64,000 nt of DNA from Sepiola atlantica (GCA_963556195.1 OY744525.1:52859337-52923336), one strand, 5' to 3'; positions 43,254-55,200 are shown, counted from the stretch's first letter. Notes: generated from the sequence alone by a model not told the origin. Made by a program: numbers and translations.

Positions 43254-43272
43254 TGGTGAGCCCAACATGATG
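43254..43272 (+). promoter_or_regulatory. Decayed primer-binding site
   Basis: TGGTGAGCCCAACATGATG resembles the site at 1485-1500 (TGGTGACCCGACGTG) and follows LTR-like sequence, so it marks the 5' internal start of another old element of this kind. Confidence 0.5.
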
Positions 43273-43778
43273 TTGGACACATGCAATGGCCTGTTAAGAG
43301 GATGGCATATCGTACAAACCTAATCCACCATGGTTTTTAAACATCTCAAAACTCAGCTACGAACGACCAACAACATTACTTAATACTAGTTGTAAAAAAG
43401 TCAGGCTCAGCAAAACATCAGCATCGCCCTTCAAGACGTACCCAGTAAAAGTTGCAATAACCAAACTTTCCCAGATATTCATCAAGCGCCAAAAATTCCA
43501 GGAAATTTAACTAACAAAGTCTTCACTGATAACTATACGGAAGAAGTTGCACCAGTTTAAAACGAGTACAGATGCAGATCTTAATTACTAAACTACTGGA
43601 CATCTATTTATCAACACTGTAACATAAGGGCTCATCAACTCGAACGACACGCTCCGACACCAGTACAGACGCACTTGTCTCTTGAAATCTGCAGAACCAC
43701 TTACAAACATCGAGCTTTGCCAATCATGCAGACCTACCTGCACACTTGACTTTGACTATAGTGCACCACCGATCCTGA

Positions 43779-44020
43779 CATACTTTGACATAAATAATAA
43801 GAAGCGTTTAATAAGAGATGCAAGTCCATATGGACTTATTTTTCAATAACATAATAGGTTACATATGACGATGTCCATATTACAATAATCAAGTTTAGTA
43901 ATATTATGTATATGAAATTAAATAAAAAGTCAAAAGAGCATTAGCTTATCTCAGTTGTTCTTTCCTTAGATAACTTTTATGAAACCTTAGGTTCCGGGAA
44001 ACTCCAGTTGAGAAACACTG
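43779..44020. mobile_element. hAT right-end fragment in rearranged flank
   Basis: 43839-44020 matches 9977-10160 (including gttgagaaacactg) and is followed by ccttaaag and the same flank as at 10161. 43779-43838 is a direct copy of 44058-44115, so a 58-bp piece of flank now sits on both sides of the fragment. Confidence 0.8.
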
Positions 44021-44028
44021 CCTTAAAG

Positions 44029-44870
44029 AATCATCTGAACAAGGTAGAAAACCTCAGATACTTTGACATAAATAAGAAGAAGCGTTTAATAAGAGATGCA
44101 AGTCCATATGGACTAGAAGCTGTCTTCATTAAAATAAAACATGGGGAACAAAACTCCAGCTGAATTGCTGTTGAAGAGCCAATTAAGAACAGCTTTTCAC
44201 TTGTTGCACCCGAACAAGCTTAACAGAATTGTGTACAACTATTAAATGAAGAAAGGTACTAAGATTATGACCCCGTTCCGAAAATATGTAGTAAATGATC
44301 CAGTCCTCGTGAGGAATTTTGGCCTAGGCAAACAGTCAATGGAAGGCATCATTACGAGGCAGTTAGGTCATGTCAATTTTGAGGTGGAGACAGAGAGAGG
44401 AGTGGCACAGAGACATTCAGCCCAGATCATTAAAAAGATGATCCCATTTCCAGAGGAGGGTGTGATTGATGTGAATGATATCGCAAATGACATGGTGACA
44501 ACAAGTACAAGGGAGTCTTCCGAGGGCGCAGGATGAGTCAGAATAAGGCTGAGTTGGAACCTATAGACGTAAGCAATATATTGAGCTATTCGAATGCTAC
44601 ACAAGAAGTTGAGGGTTGCAACAAAAAGAATCACTATGTTGCGGCTTGTTCTCGAGTAGAACTGGTGCCCTTCTCCCACTCTGGCAAATTTTAACAATGA
44701 GGAAGGCGGTTCCAGAATACTGCGTGACTATAAAAGCCATGCAGCATTTCTTTACTTCCAAAACCGCCGATAAATATTAATTTTTACACTTCTTCGGAGA
44801 TCTGAACGTGTGCAGAAAGCTCCATCTAAGTTAAAAGACTACGTTCATTGATCCATCTAAAAATGGAGGG
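44029..44870 (+). pseudogene. Relic K, second copy
   Basis: It matches 10169-10800, including the RNase H-to-integrase deletion. The frame 44246-44536 covers the integrase C-terminal part (KGTKIMTPFRKYVVNDPVLV). There is a stop in place of a Lys codon near 44243 and an extra base near 44142. About 200 bp between 44580 and 44790 are not in the first copy. It ends in a purine tract and an LTR start at 44872. Confidence 0.75.
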
Positions 44871-44948
44871 ATGTAATATATATTAAGGATGTGAGTTGTC
44901 GTCCTTAAAGCAGAAAACTTAAGCTGAAATTATGGTCCTTCTATGACT

Positions 44949-47900
44949 TTTGTTGCAGCCATCATGCGGGACCACAAGGTGAAAGACTGATGGGAAACAT
45001 GGCCTCAAGAGACAAGATGTCAACGCAACTCTGCTCCCTGGAAAGATGTAAACGAGGCGCAACCAATCATCCGAATTCATGTCAACCAAATTCCTTGCTC
45101 AGCGCTTCTTAATTCAGTTTGCTACCGTACCATAGTGAACGCAAGGTTATGCTATACTGATTACAAGGGGAGCATTAAAATTATAATGATAAATGTCAAG
45201 ACACAGGTGTGCTGTGGAGTGATGTTGGTAAGGATTTGCACGAGCTCTGGTGCATCCGCTGAAATCAATGTCCTGGTGACACAGAAAGACATACTGGGTT
45301 TTGACCTTCTGCTCGGATATGATGCTATCAAGGCACTGGGTAGTGTTCTCATTACACCAGCTGGGATTGTGAAATTACCTAAAGCACCAGAGTGTGCCGT
45401 ACTTTGAGTTGATTGGCCAAACTTCGAGGTAGACTTTGACCAACACCAAAAGCTCTAGACTGCGTCGTGGAAATGAACGGATAATACAGTACCTCAATCA
45501 AGAGCTTGGACCTCCTTTAATGATAGTAGTACAACATAAGGTGCGACCAGTCATGAACTACTGTGAACTCAATATATATGCCGATGTATGTGCAAGCAAA
45601 TTAAGTGAGTGGCGCTAGAAAGATCGAATGTATACTTGCTCTATTTGAGGTAGGCCTATCTGCAGGTGCGGGTAGACAAAACTTCATGGCCATTCCAGAC
45701 GGTGGTATTTCGCGCAAGAGAAACTTCCTAACCAGACTGGGTTTTGGGTTGAATGTGGCACCACAGATCTTGAAGCCATTGTCAGTGTTGTGTTATACCA
45801 GGAGGAAACCGTCGAAAAGGCAACATCAGCTTACCTTGATGACATTTACATTAATGAAGATGTCAAGTCAGCGACGCACATCCAAGTGAAATTGGCAGAA
45901 TTTGGTCTGAAATGCAGGGACTCAGAGCGGCTTAGAGACGGGCATGCATGCTCAGCCTGGACGTCAGTGGGAGGATGGCACCCTGTGATGGAGGCGATGA
46001 AATGTGATCTCCGGCATGCCTTAATTTCTCACAAGACGAACCATTTTTTTCCTTGTGCAGAAAACGTGTGAGACACCTGCCAGTGTGTGGCTGGTTTCGC
46101 ATGATGGTGGGCATAATAAAACGCAAGGTCAATGCGGTAATCAAAGAATAGGACGATCAAACAAGTGATACTGTTCTTGCCTGGATAATTTCAGAAAGTG
46201 TTGAGAGAGCAATACATGAGGACCCGGCCTGAGGAGAATGGTGTATCAATGGAGATGAAATGAACGTATGGGTTGAGGCCAGTTCACTAGCATTGGGAGT
46301 CCTGTTGGAAAAAGATGGAGCCATGTTTGAGGATGCTTGTTGGTTGTACCTTGCAAACAACGCCCAGCAGATCAACCTGGCTGAGTTAGATGGTGTGATG
46401 AAAGGCATTAATCTAGCACTACAGTGGCCAAGAAAGAAGTTGTATCAGAATACTGACTCCATTTGCGTCTATCACTGGGTGTCTGAGATGCTGAACGAGA
46501 AAGCAAGCAAGAATATGCACCAAGGCAGCAAGTGAGATGCTGATGAGACAAAGGTTAGACACCTTAAAGAATCTAGTCTCCAAGTATGACCTAGTAGTTA
46601 GCATAGCATTAGTCACATCACGCTGCAACCTTGCTGTTCAGCTGACGAGTGCCTCACAAATGGTACAATGCTATGTAGGTGGGTACCGAGCACGTTAGTT
46701 AAACATGTGCTGCTACAGTGAGGGCGATGAGCCAGCAGCAGATAGAAGACATCCACATGAAGAACGGACATCAAGGCGTCAAGAGGGCTCTGTATTTCGT
46801 GAGACATGTAGACACAGCAGTGGCTAAATCAGTGGTCAAACAAGTCATCAAGCACTGTGAGATGTGCCATCAATTGATCCAGCACCAACGCGATGGCAAA
46901 AAGGACGCCTTGAAGCAAGTGATGTATGTCAAAGTGTTGGAATAGATATCACCCATTATAATGGCAACCACTTTCTTACTCTAATCGACTGTGGACCCAC
47001 TCGTTTTGTAGTTTGGCGATCAATTACACAACAAGACTTGGCAAGTGTCATTCGATAACTATTGTCTGTCTTTTACAAAAGGAGAGCACTGCATGGGATT
47101 TTGTTCAATAATGACCTAGCCTTTTGCAGCCAGCAAGTCAGACAATTTTTGTGTGAACGGGGTGTTCAACTGCGGCTGCGATGCGCATATGTTCCATGGG
47201 GCAATAGCGTCGTGGAGAGAAGCCACCACAGCATACAGAGGATTGCTGCCAAGAAGAAGTGCTCATGTGGGAAACAACATACTGTTACAATGTTATGCCA
47301 AAGGATAGCGTGCCCCTGGCAACCACACCTGCAAATGCCATACCAGGCTCAGGTAAAAGGAATCGACCTTGTGCAGCCACTTGATAACGAGATGTAGGAG
47401 ATAATGTCTAGGCTGTCGATGTACCAACAAATTAAAACAGGGGCGAGTGACTAGCATGATCAGTCATCAATTTGTCCTGGTTGATGGGATCCCACGTCTC
47501 CACCCTGCTTGGAGGCAGATCATTCAACCAATAATGAAAATGATAAGGAAAGTAATGAGTCGTCTGCTGCTGAACTATTAATGAACAGCGCCAGTAATCC
47601 TCGTGAGAATTAAGCCTCGAATTCAGATGCAGAAACTGCGGACGATTCAGAAACAGAAACTTTGTAGATAAAATAAAGAAATAGTATCGGAACAGTTAAA
47701 CAGAGGTGTAGCCAAGATCTAGTCAAAATGAATGTTAATATCTCTCCAGAGTGCTCACCTCTCGAGCGCTGGCTTATCTAATTACACTTTTCCGACCTTG
47801 TGTCACATCTTACCTTGTGGGAGGTAGATAAAATGAATCTCTCTCCAGTGTAAAAAAAAACGTCGTTCAGTTCAACATAAAAAAATCCAGCACTATTCTC

Positions 47901-48747
47901 TCCTTTCGTTCGCTTTACGATCCCATGTTCAGAACGATCTCCACTTCTCTGACCGAATCTTCATTTTCCTTCTCTTATTAAAAATAAAATGCGATGCATG
48001 CAAACCAACTTAATTTGCATAAATCTCTCTCTCGACGCCGAAAATCTTATTTGACTTTCTGACGCCTTTCTCCTCCCACTCCTCTTTCTTTTTTGTCGTC
48101 AACGAGCGTTTTCGGGTTCGCCCCACACACACAGCATACCAAACGCTGCCTCTTTGAACGGTGCCGACAAGTGTCTGCATTTATGTCAGTCGGCCGCAGT
48201 AACTGGGTGCATGTCCCATTTCAAAGAAGTGCACAAATCAAAAGATCACTACTACCTTGCATCAGGTTTGATCAATAGATCAGGTTGGAATATAGCAGCC
48301 ATCATGCCAGTTCACAAGGTAAAAGGGTGAGGGTAGCGTCATGTGTTGTTGATCAGGAATTGAACTGAGAGTGTACTGCTTACAAGATATAATCTTGTTA
48401 TTTTTGTGCAATGACAAGAGTTCACTTATGCAAATGAGCATTGTTTTGCATCAGCGAATTCTTGTTGAAATAAAAAGAGTAGAAACTTTCCACCTGAAAG
48501 ACAGGAAAACTTGACATGGCGAGTTGGGACCACATCGAGTGTTCAGCGAGAGAAAAAATTGAGTTGGCATCGTTTGTGTTTGTTACTCGATTGACGAGAT
48601 TCGTGTTTTGGTGATTTGTTAATTACAATTTGATAGTCGGACTTTTTGAGAGGTTGGTGTCGTCATGTTTTGGAGAATTGTTAATACAATACAGTCGGAC
48701 TTTTTATTTATTTATTTTGTGTGTGTGCACGTGCATTTTCGACTACA
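44949..48747 (+). pseudogene. Element E: decayed paralogue of element D
   Basis: It is collinear with 15060-19092, with the same 5' deletion junction. Visible pieces: protease C-terminus (DILGFDLLLGYDAIKALGS, about 45290), reverse transcriptase (FLTRLGFGLNVAPQI, about 45735; AYLDDIYINED, about 45830, which keeps the catalytic DD lost in D), RNase H (VWVEASSLALGVLLE, about 46268; NLAELDGVMKGINLAL), integrase (GIDITHY, LIDCGPTRFVVW, about 46940-47010). Many stops. The 3' LTR-like end spans 48291-48747 (TATAGCAGCC ... CGACTACA). It lacks the solo LTR found in D and has unrelated sequence at about 47700-48180, including a partial U2-headed repeat. Confidence 0.8.
47735..47850 (+). repeat. Partial U2-headed repeat, 3' portion
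   Basis: ccagagtgctcacctctcga, gtgtcacatcttaccttgtg and gggaggtagat match the 3' part of the unit at 19247-19628 in plus orientation. No head is present. Confidence 0.65.
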
Positions 48748-48753
48748 TTTTTT

Positions 48754-49983
48754 GGCTGCTTGTATAATAAAAGTCCGAAAAAAGTTTTTTTTGTCTTTTA
48801 CTGTTTGAGAGGTAAATAAGGGGCAGGTAACTCTTACCAACTATTTTTTTCCATATAATGTAATTTAAAGAAATTTAATTAGTAATAAATGAACAACAAA
48901 GTATACAACAATGGAAAATTTAAGAATTTATTATAATTTATTGTGTTTGAACTTGAGTTGAATTTAAAAAGGAAAATATGTGAATTTATTCTAGTGTTCA
49001 ACTGCTGAATAAAATTCAGCAATTTGTTCCAGAAGTTGAGCAAATGAAAGTTTGGTAATTTATTCTAGTGTTCTATACTGAATAAAATTCAGCAATTTGT
49101 TCACAAATTTGAGCAAATGCATTTTCATGTCTGAATTTCTGCTGCCACATAAATTCTGCAAGATAGGAATTCACCATTTGCGTGTGGGTGCCACATTCAA
49201 TTTTATTTCTTTTCTTGGCCTCATTCCACATACGTTCAACATGGTTGGTGGTGGCCCCGGTTTGTGGATCCACAAAATTGTACTTGTGATTCACATGCAA
49301 ATGATGGAATCCTTCGGAACCTAGGCGATCGTACCAAAAAAACGGATCTCATAGCCACCAAATACCCACAACCATCTCGTAACACGACCGGTGTGGCTTT
49401 TCCTTCATGAAAATACAATTTCGTCTATTTCAATGGTACGTCCGTCACCTCCAAGAATTTGCGGATGACGTAAAAAGTACTCAATGCACAATTCCCGCAT
49501 CTTCATCCTCCATTTGACGATTGTGTTGTGACTCGTAAGTGTGCACTCTGATTTTATGTAAGCAAAATCAGCTTTTCCATGCGCCCATAAATAAATAAAT
49601 TTTGATATTTCCCGAATAGGTAATTTTGATTTATCAAATATACTTTTATGTCTAATCGACGTTTTACTTGCACAGTATCCCCATGTGCAACGCCAATTGA
49701 AGCCATCAGTTTTTACTAGTGATGGCACAAGTCGCATCTCATGGCCACAGTTGCAGGTTTCTGCACCAGAAATAAGTCCGTGTGCTTGCAAAAAATCAAT
49801 CTGTTTCGCACTGTCTGATGTAAAATACAGTATGTCTTCAAACTTGAAAGAGTTAAGATCCATGATCGCAATTTAAGAGAAAATCTTGCTTAAAATTCGA
49901 AGTAAGAGTTACCTGCCCCTTATTTACCTCTCAAACAGTAAAAGACAAAAAAACTTTTTTTCAGACTTTTATTATACAAGCAC
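48754..49983 (-). mobile_element. Merlin DNA transposon with about 87-bp terminal inverted repeats
   Basis: The left end 48754-48840 (tgcttgtataataaaagtcc ... gtttgagaggtaaataaggg ... gtaactcttacc) is the inverted copy of about 49897-49983 with few mismatches. An 8-bp target duplicate CATTTTTT lies at 48746-48753 and 49984-49991. The paralogous sequence at 19080-19110 lacks it. Size of about 1.2 kb, 8-bp duplication and transposase type fit the Merlin superfamily, which is related to bacterial IS1016/IS1595. Confidence 0.92.
49073..49863 (-). pseudogene. Merlin (IS1595-like) transposase, broken
   Basis: The N-terminal 152 codons (49405-49863) include a zinc-ribbon-like CNCG ... CTWGYC and the first catalytic block ending EIDEIVFS. 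A TGA then interrupts the frame at about 49403, where an Arg-type codon is expected. A later piece carries GRV-type sequence, and the frame 49073-49300 carries the C-terminal signature HVNHKYNFVDPQTGATTNHV and ERMW. At least one nonsense and one frameshift separate the pieces, so this copy cannot make an active enzyme alone. The intact terminal repeats could still be recognised in trans. Confidence 0.88.
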
Positions 49984-49984
49984 C

Positions 49985-50140
49985 ATTTTTTTTTTTATCT
50001 TTGGTTGTTGTTAAAAATAAAGGTGGGACGTGAGCAGAATTTGCCTCGTTAGCATAAAACGTTAACTGTGTTTAGTTTGTGTTTCCATTCTAATTAAATC
50101 AGAATAATTAATTATTTTTCTTTTAGCGCACATGGGTCAC
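49985..50140 (+). repeat. Relic K LTR continuation, second copy
   Basis: It matches 19093-19246 (gttaaaaataaaggtgggac, gtgtttccattctaattaaa, tttagcgcacatgggtcac). Confidence 0.55.
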
Positions 50141-50516
50141 AAATGAGTATTGATTTACTCCTCTCCAGGAGTTAGGCACAAGGCCAGTTTTTATCTTACT
50201 CCCACAAGTAAGATGTGACCCAAGGTCGGGTCGGAAAAGTGGGGTTTGAAAAGCCAGCGCCCGAGAGGTGAGCACTCTGACCATTAAAAATTGCCTGGGT
50301 AGCCCCGTCAGGATTCCCCGGTAGGGGCGCCTCAGGCAGTAAGCAATAAACTTACTCCTCCCCAAAGAGGGGAGGCGAAGCCTGGGAGGGTGGACCTCTA
50401 GAACTGCACAGGACAGACCCATAGACCGGCGTAAATCAAGACCCGAAGGCCAAGACAATACCAGTCTATGGGGTGCAGTATCCATCGGAACCGATACTAC
50501 ACTTTGATCTTAGCCA
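50141..50516 (-). repeat. U2 snRNA-headed structured repeat, copy 3
   Basis: It matches 19247-19628 closely. On the minus strand it starts TGGCTAAGATCAAAGTGTAG, then TATCGGTTCC, so one U2 base differs. The hairpins cctcccc/ggggagg and gtaag/cttac are preserved. It is single here, not tandem, and lies at the same junction between relic K LTR and R3. Confidence 0.85.
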
Positions 50517-51110
50517 AATTCTCAACTATATTTCCTTTAAAATAATTTATGTCGGTAATAATAATGATTGCCAAAAAAATTAGAAAGCAAATTATATATT
50601 GTTCAGGTATTGAATCAGACATATACATGAATCCCCATTCTTTCCCATGGCAACATCGAGTATGTTTGTAATAAAATTCAGATAAATTTCGTATACGCCA
50701 AAGTTTGCAAAAATCCTTTTCTTTAGACGGGACGAAAATGAAACAAACACCGTCACGTCTGTTTGTATTCGTTGCCGCTCTTCTTTTTAAAGTTAAAAAA
50801 TATTTTATTGTGTCTGTTTTCTTTGTAAGATATTTTACATCGAAGTTTACCATTTTTATACCGATAATATCCAGAAAAGTTAGTCCTTGAATTTTATTTG
50901 GCCCTAAAAATCAATTTTGATTTCCAGAAAACTTTTAATATTTAACAAATCATCCGACAAAAAAACTTTTCAGTACGAGTTACGAGTGTAAAAATGGGTA
51001 AGAAGTTTTTTTGTCTTCTATTTAATTATTTTCAGTACAGGTCTAGGATTGTTAACAAAGCCCCCCCCCCTCTCCTCATGTTCAAATGAACTTATTTTCT
51101 GTTATTGGCG
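50517..51110. repeat. AT-rich repeat R3, copy 3
   Basis: It is collinear with 20005-21500 and 35989-36760 (gtcggtaataataatgattg, ttgcaaaaatcc, tacgagttacgagtgtaaaa). Ends in a C run near 51060. No gene. Confidence 0.75.
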
Positions 51111-51349
51111 ATCATAAACTAAACTTGTTGGGAGAAAGGGAATTTTGGGGAGGACTTCTGGCTTCCGGTGAAAAAATCGTGTATGGATGCATGAAAGTGA
51201 TACAACAATTTTTTTTTGTGCTTGTTCCCAGTTTCGGCCAAACGAAAAATTATTTATGTGTGAAAACAATATGTACTTACTCACTGGTATTTTATTGTTC
51301 AATGTTGAAAAAAGTAGGAAAAATTATCCAGTAGAACTTTAATTACAAA

Positions 51350-51824
51350 CTAGCGAGACCCGTGTAAATTACACGAAATTATGTTTTCAATACTAATTAT
51401 CTTATTTCTAACCTATACATTACTTTGTAAATGCTTTAGATTAAATTAAATTTGACTCCAATTTATGAGTAGCATACAAAGATTCGGAAGGTCGTTGCTT
51501 TTGATGTAAGCGTGACACACAAAATAACACACACGCTATCGTATTAATATGTGTCTTGCTGGTCGTCCCCTCCCTACCTTACTCCCTTCCTCCCCTTCGA
51601 TGTAGAAAAAAAAACTTTGAGGTTGGTTGGAATCGAACTACAAACCTATCGGGCCGACGTCGACAACCGACGTCGCTAACCGTTGCGCAAAAGATAAATA
51701 CTTGAAACCTTACGAAAATTACCTGTCTTGAATGCTTTTCAAAATCTAGGTGCGGCACGCATGCGCAGAGCTTTTGCCGGAAGCGTGACACACGAACACA
51801 CACGCTATCGTATTAATATATAGA
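51350..51824 (-). mobile_element. Non-autonomous Helitron, 475 bp
   Basis: On the minus strand it starts TCTATATATTAATACGATAG and ends CGGGTCTCGCTAG. A perfect CGTGTAA/TTTACACG hairpin lies about 11 bp before the CTAG end. It sits between A and T with no target duplicate, which the opposite arm of the foldback element proves (attacaaa|tattttt). TC start, CTRR end, 3' hairpin and A/T insertion are the Helitron hallmarks. The 5' terminal about 45 bp (acacacacgctatcgtatta) recur inside at 51506-51551. Confidence 0.9.
51612..51700 (-). other. tRNA-like segment inside the Helitron
   Basis: On the minus strand TTGCGCAACGGTTAGCG (A-box-like) and GTAGTTCGATTCC (B-box-like) lie about 45 bp apart, as in a tRNA gene or SINE head. 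There is no convincing acceptor stem, so it is a captured or decayed tRNA/SINE promoter. Confidence 0.6.
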
Positions 51825-52633
51825 TATTTTTACATTTTTCGTAACGTACGAGTAACTTCGATGAATATGCCTCCATTGGCTACAGTTCGACAGAAGGCAA
51901 GGGCAGATAATTTGCGGTGGTAGGACAAAAGCCCACCGGACAGAAGCCCACCAAAATAAGTCAAACCTGGACCAAAAATAAATTAATTATTAAAAATTTT
52001 GTAAAAATATTTTGATATTTATTATTTTTACAATTTACATTCCATTTTTAAACATTTTCCCGTACTTTGTAAATACTGCATTCTTTTAAAGATTGCATCA
52101 TAAAAAAATGACGCACCCTTTTTACTACTAACCCCAAGTCCGTGTGGTAAAACAAAAAATACATTTGAAATTGGGGGATCAGTTTTGCATATAATTTTAA
52201 CATAAAATGATCCCCCATTTCCGGGCGATAATTTGCAAGGGCAGGTAATACTCATTAAAAAAAACAACAAAAAAAACAAATACATCGATAAAAAACATAA
52301 TTTATTGTAATAATGTGAAAGTAAATAAGTAAATAAGTAAATAAAAGTAAAGTAATTAAATTGAAACTGGGTATCTTTCCCCTCTGCCAGGTGGGCTTTT
52401 GCCCTACCACCGCAAATTATCTGCCCTTGCCTTCTGTCGAACTGTAGCTTCATCGCAGTTACTCGTACGTTACGAAAAATGTAAAAATATTTGTAATTAA
52501 AGTTCTACTGGATAATTTTTCCTACTTTTTTCAACATTGAACAATAAAATACCAGTGAGTAAGTACATGATATTTTTTTCACACATAAATAATTTTTCGT
52601 TTGGCCGAAACCGGCAACAAGCACTTTTTTTTT

Positions 52634-54248
52634 ATTCATATTAATTTGAGACTTTTCTTTCATCATATTCAAATAATTAACACAATACAGACTATTTGAA
52701 AAATATATTTTTTATATCAAAATATTTTTTTGTTAAACAATGAAAACATTTTAAAGTCTTAAATAAAGTTTCTTTAAGACTTTATTTTTCACAAGTATAT
52801 TGTGAAACAAATATTTTTATTAATATTTTAATTGTTTTAAATAAATTATTTTTATATAATTCACTAAAAGACTTTACTTCTTTTTTTTTTTACCTCGCCT
52901 CCATTCCCATTTTTATCTCGACTACCAGCCATGATGATCTATGCCAGTATGTCGGCTAAATTAATAATTGAAAATATGCTTTTCTCTATTTCATACGTAA
53001 TACTAAATTGATTTTAACGCCTATACGTTCAGCATGTCATACTCTAAAAAAATTGCAATTTTTTAGCTATTGCATATCGTCTTTCCGATAAAATGGATAT
53101 ATCGAGAATCGAAGCGTTTACCATTGTTTGTTATGCAGACTCGTGTTGACAATTATCATGCCTTTATTTAATACTAACAGGGCTACCCACCATTGTGCAA
53201 GGCCATAAACAAACAAAATAGAAGAGGTAAAAAAGTGTGTAACGTCTTTATGTTAAAACTTCTATCTCTCTAAATCCATACCTCTATTTTTCTTACTTCC
53301 CCCTTCCCCGTTTTTTCACATCCCTCTGTCACCTCCGCCCAGCCCATTCCTTCACCTCTCCTTTATATAATAAGTATTGATTATTTATCCAAGTCAATGC
53401 CGATCAAAAATATACCAACTTTGTGGGTGTTTGTCTTGCAGTTTTTTACTTTTAGCTAGACACATACACACATAAAACTTTCCTTTATATTATAGATTTA
53501 CAGTGAAATTGAGCTTTAAGGGACCCCAAAAGTTGAACAGTCCTGAACAAAATGTCCGACTGACAACACACAAAAACAAAAAAATAATTTAAAAAACATA
53601 AGGCAAACAGGCAATTATGATATTTTTAATGTTTTTTTCATCATATCGCTACTCGGACTTGTGGTTAGTGGTAGAGTTGAGAAAGAACATGTGTTTTTGG
53701 TACTAATTCAGAATAATAATCAAAATATTTAATGGAGATTCCGAAGTTTCACCAACAAATTACAGAGTTTACTGAGACATAGTTATGTTAAATTGTAGAG
53801 ATAAATATTTGGAAAATCTGAGTCTTCGTCAGTTTACTTTCACAGGCTTCTGATTTGTACCCGTTTTCAGATGAAGAACATCACCTACTTCTATTTTCGC
53901 AAAATTGCTCCAAACTACTTCTAATATTTCGTAAATATGTCCAATACCAATTTATCGGCGTCCATCTTCACTTGCAGTTTCCCATCTCCTTTAAAAAAGT
54001 ACTGGCGATAACAGACCCCCCCCCCCCAAGAAAAAGACAAAAGAAAAAATAAATAAATCAAAGTTAATCGCAGCCTCGTCTTGAAATTTCGTTCTTCTTT
54101 GTTTATATGTTATCTAATGTAAATTAATAGTTTCCTAATTCTAAAGGTATACAAATATTATGAACGCTGACTTGAAAAGATTAATTAATTAAATGGTAAT
54201 TACTCGAGCCCCCCCTCCCCTCTCTTCTGTTTACAAAAATTCTCCAGG
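52634..54248. other. AT-rich stretch without genes
   Basis: 52910-53030 matches 25600-25720 inverted. 53160-53500 has the look of a degraded mobile element (gggctacccaccattgtgca; attatagattta near the end), but I cannot name it. A C run lies at 54018-54027. Confidence 0.4.
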
Positions 54249-54286
54249 ACGGACAGACAGAAAGACAGACAGACAGACAGAGAAAG
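54249..54286. repeat. (GACA)n-type microsatellite
   Basis: Imperfect acag/gaca repeats. Confidence 0.85.
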
Positions 54287-55142
54287 TGCTCGTTATATTA
54301 TCTGTCCTCCATTTTTAGTTTTCTTCTCCCACCCTCCAAACACACAAAATAACATTTGAAAATAAACAAATAGGCAATCAAGAAAATCTTACACAATAAA
54401 TTGTTTATAAAACACGTTCGAACAGCTACATACATTAAGACTTGGAAATCTCCATGTGTACTAAAATTCTTAGATGACTGTTGACTTCCAGTTGACTGAC
54501 TTGTTGCATGTATGGCAAATCTCACACCAGATTTCCAGCTGCGTCTGTTCATGGGGTATAAAATTATCCAGACCCCAGGCAGTAATGTCGTCTTTGATGA
54601 CGTGGCTCCAAGTCTACTTGGCTCTGCCAGGTCAGTGACGACCATCCACAAATAGTTCCAGGGCATGATTGATGGCACCACCAGCTAGTTGAACATCGCA
54701 GTCTTTTCTCTAATTATGCATTCAATTTCCCAAATATAAAGTCTAGACAGCAGTTGCTTGGAAGATGTGGATCTGATACACTCAGGTCTGATGTGGCAGA
54801 TTCTTATGATTATATATATATAGGAGTGTTCTGTTCACTATGTCTCATAAAATGAACTCTTGACTGTGTAAGCTGTGAATATCGAAAAATCACCTATTAT
54901 AATATTTTTAGAGTAAACTAAGAATAGCAACGTTCAAAGTTTCTTCCGATAAATAGCGTTCAAAGTCCATTTTACATCGTGAATATAATCCCAACTAGAA
55001 AGTAAAAAAAATATTTTTCATAATTTTAAAGAAAATCTTTAAAAAATCTAGTTTTAAAATGTGGATGAATTCTGTGGTATACCTTAGCCATAATTCAAAC
55101 ATATCGTAAATTATTATTATTATTAATTATAATAATAATAAT

Positions 55143-55200
<58 letters not shown>

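Larger units (their letters stand above)
41300..43790. repeat. R1 repeat block, copy 2, with old LTR-element internal sequence
   Basis: 41700-42790 matches 1-755, with internal duplication of the caacagttcagatt segment (41810 and 42500). 41380-41500 and 43380-43790 match parts of 2330-2720 (ggctcagcaa, cgttcattgatcaac-like, aacgacacgctccg). All open frames are short and not conserved between copies. It appears to be stacked, decayed relatives of the non-autonomous element at 820-4481. Confidence 0.65.
51211..52633. mobile_element. Foldback element with about 240-bp inverted ends, carrying a Helitron
   Basis: Left arm 51211-51349 plus 51825-51955 is the inverted copy of 52385-52633: gtttcggccaaacgaaaaat pairs with atttttcgtttggccgaaac, and cgacagaaggcaagggcaga pairs with its inverse at 52420-52440. 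The left arm is split by 51350-51824; the right arm shows the uninterrupted sequence. The centre holds an R4 piece (52120-52240). The outer ends are shared with 34873-35143. No transposase. Confidence 0.88.

Noticed and set aside
53160..53510. Candidate transposon end with attatagattta tail
   Set aside because: Looks like a mobile-element tail, but no second end, duplicate or coding part could be found.
54298..54681. 127-codon minus-strand frame
   Set aside because: No domain. Another frame has a faint CEICHTCNKS that hints at a LINE tail, too weak to call.
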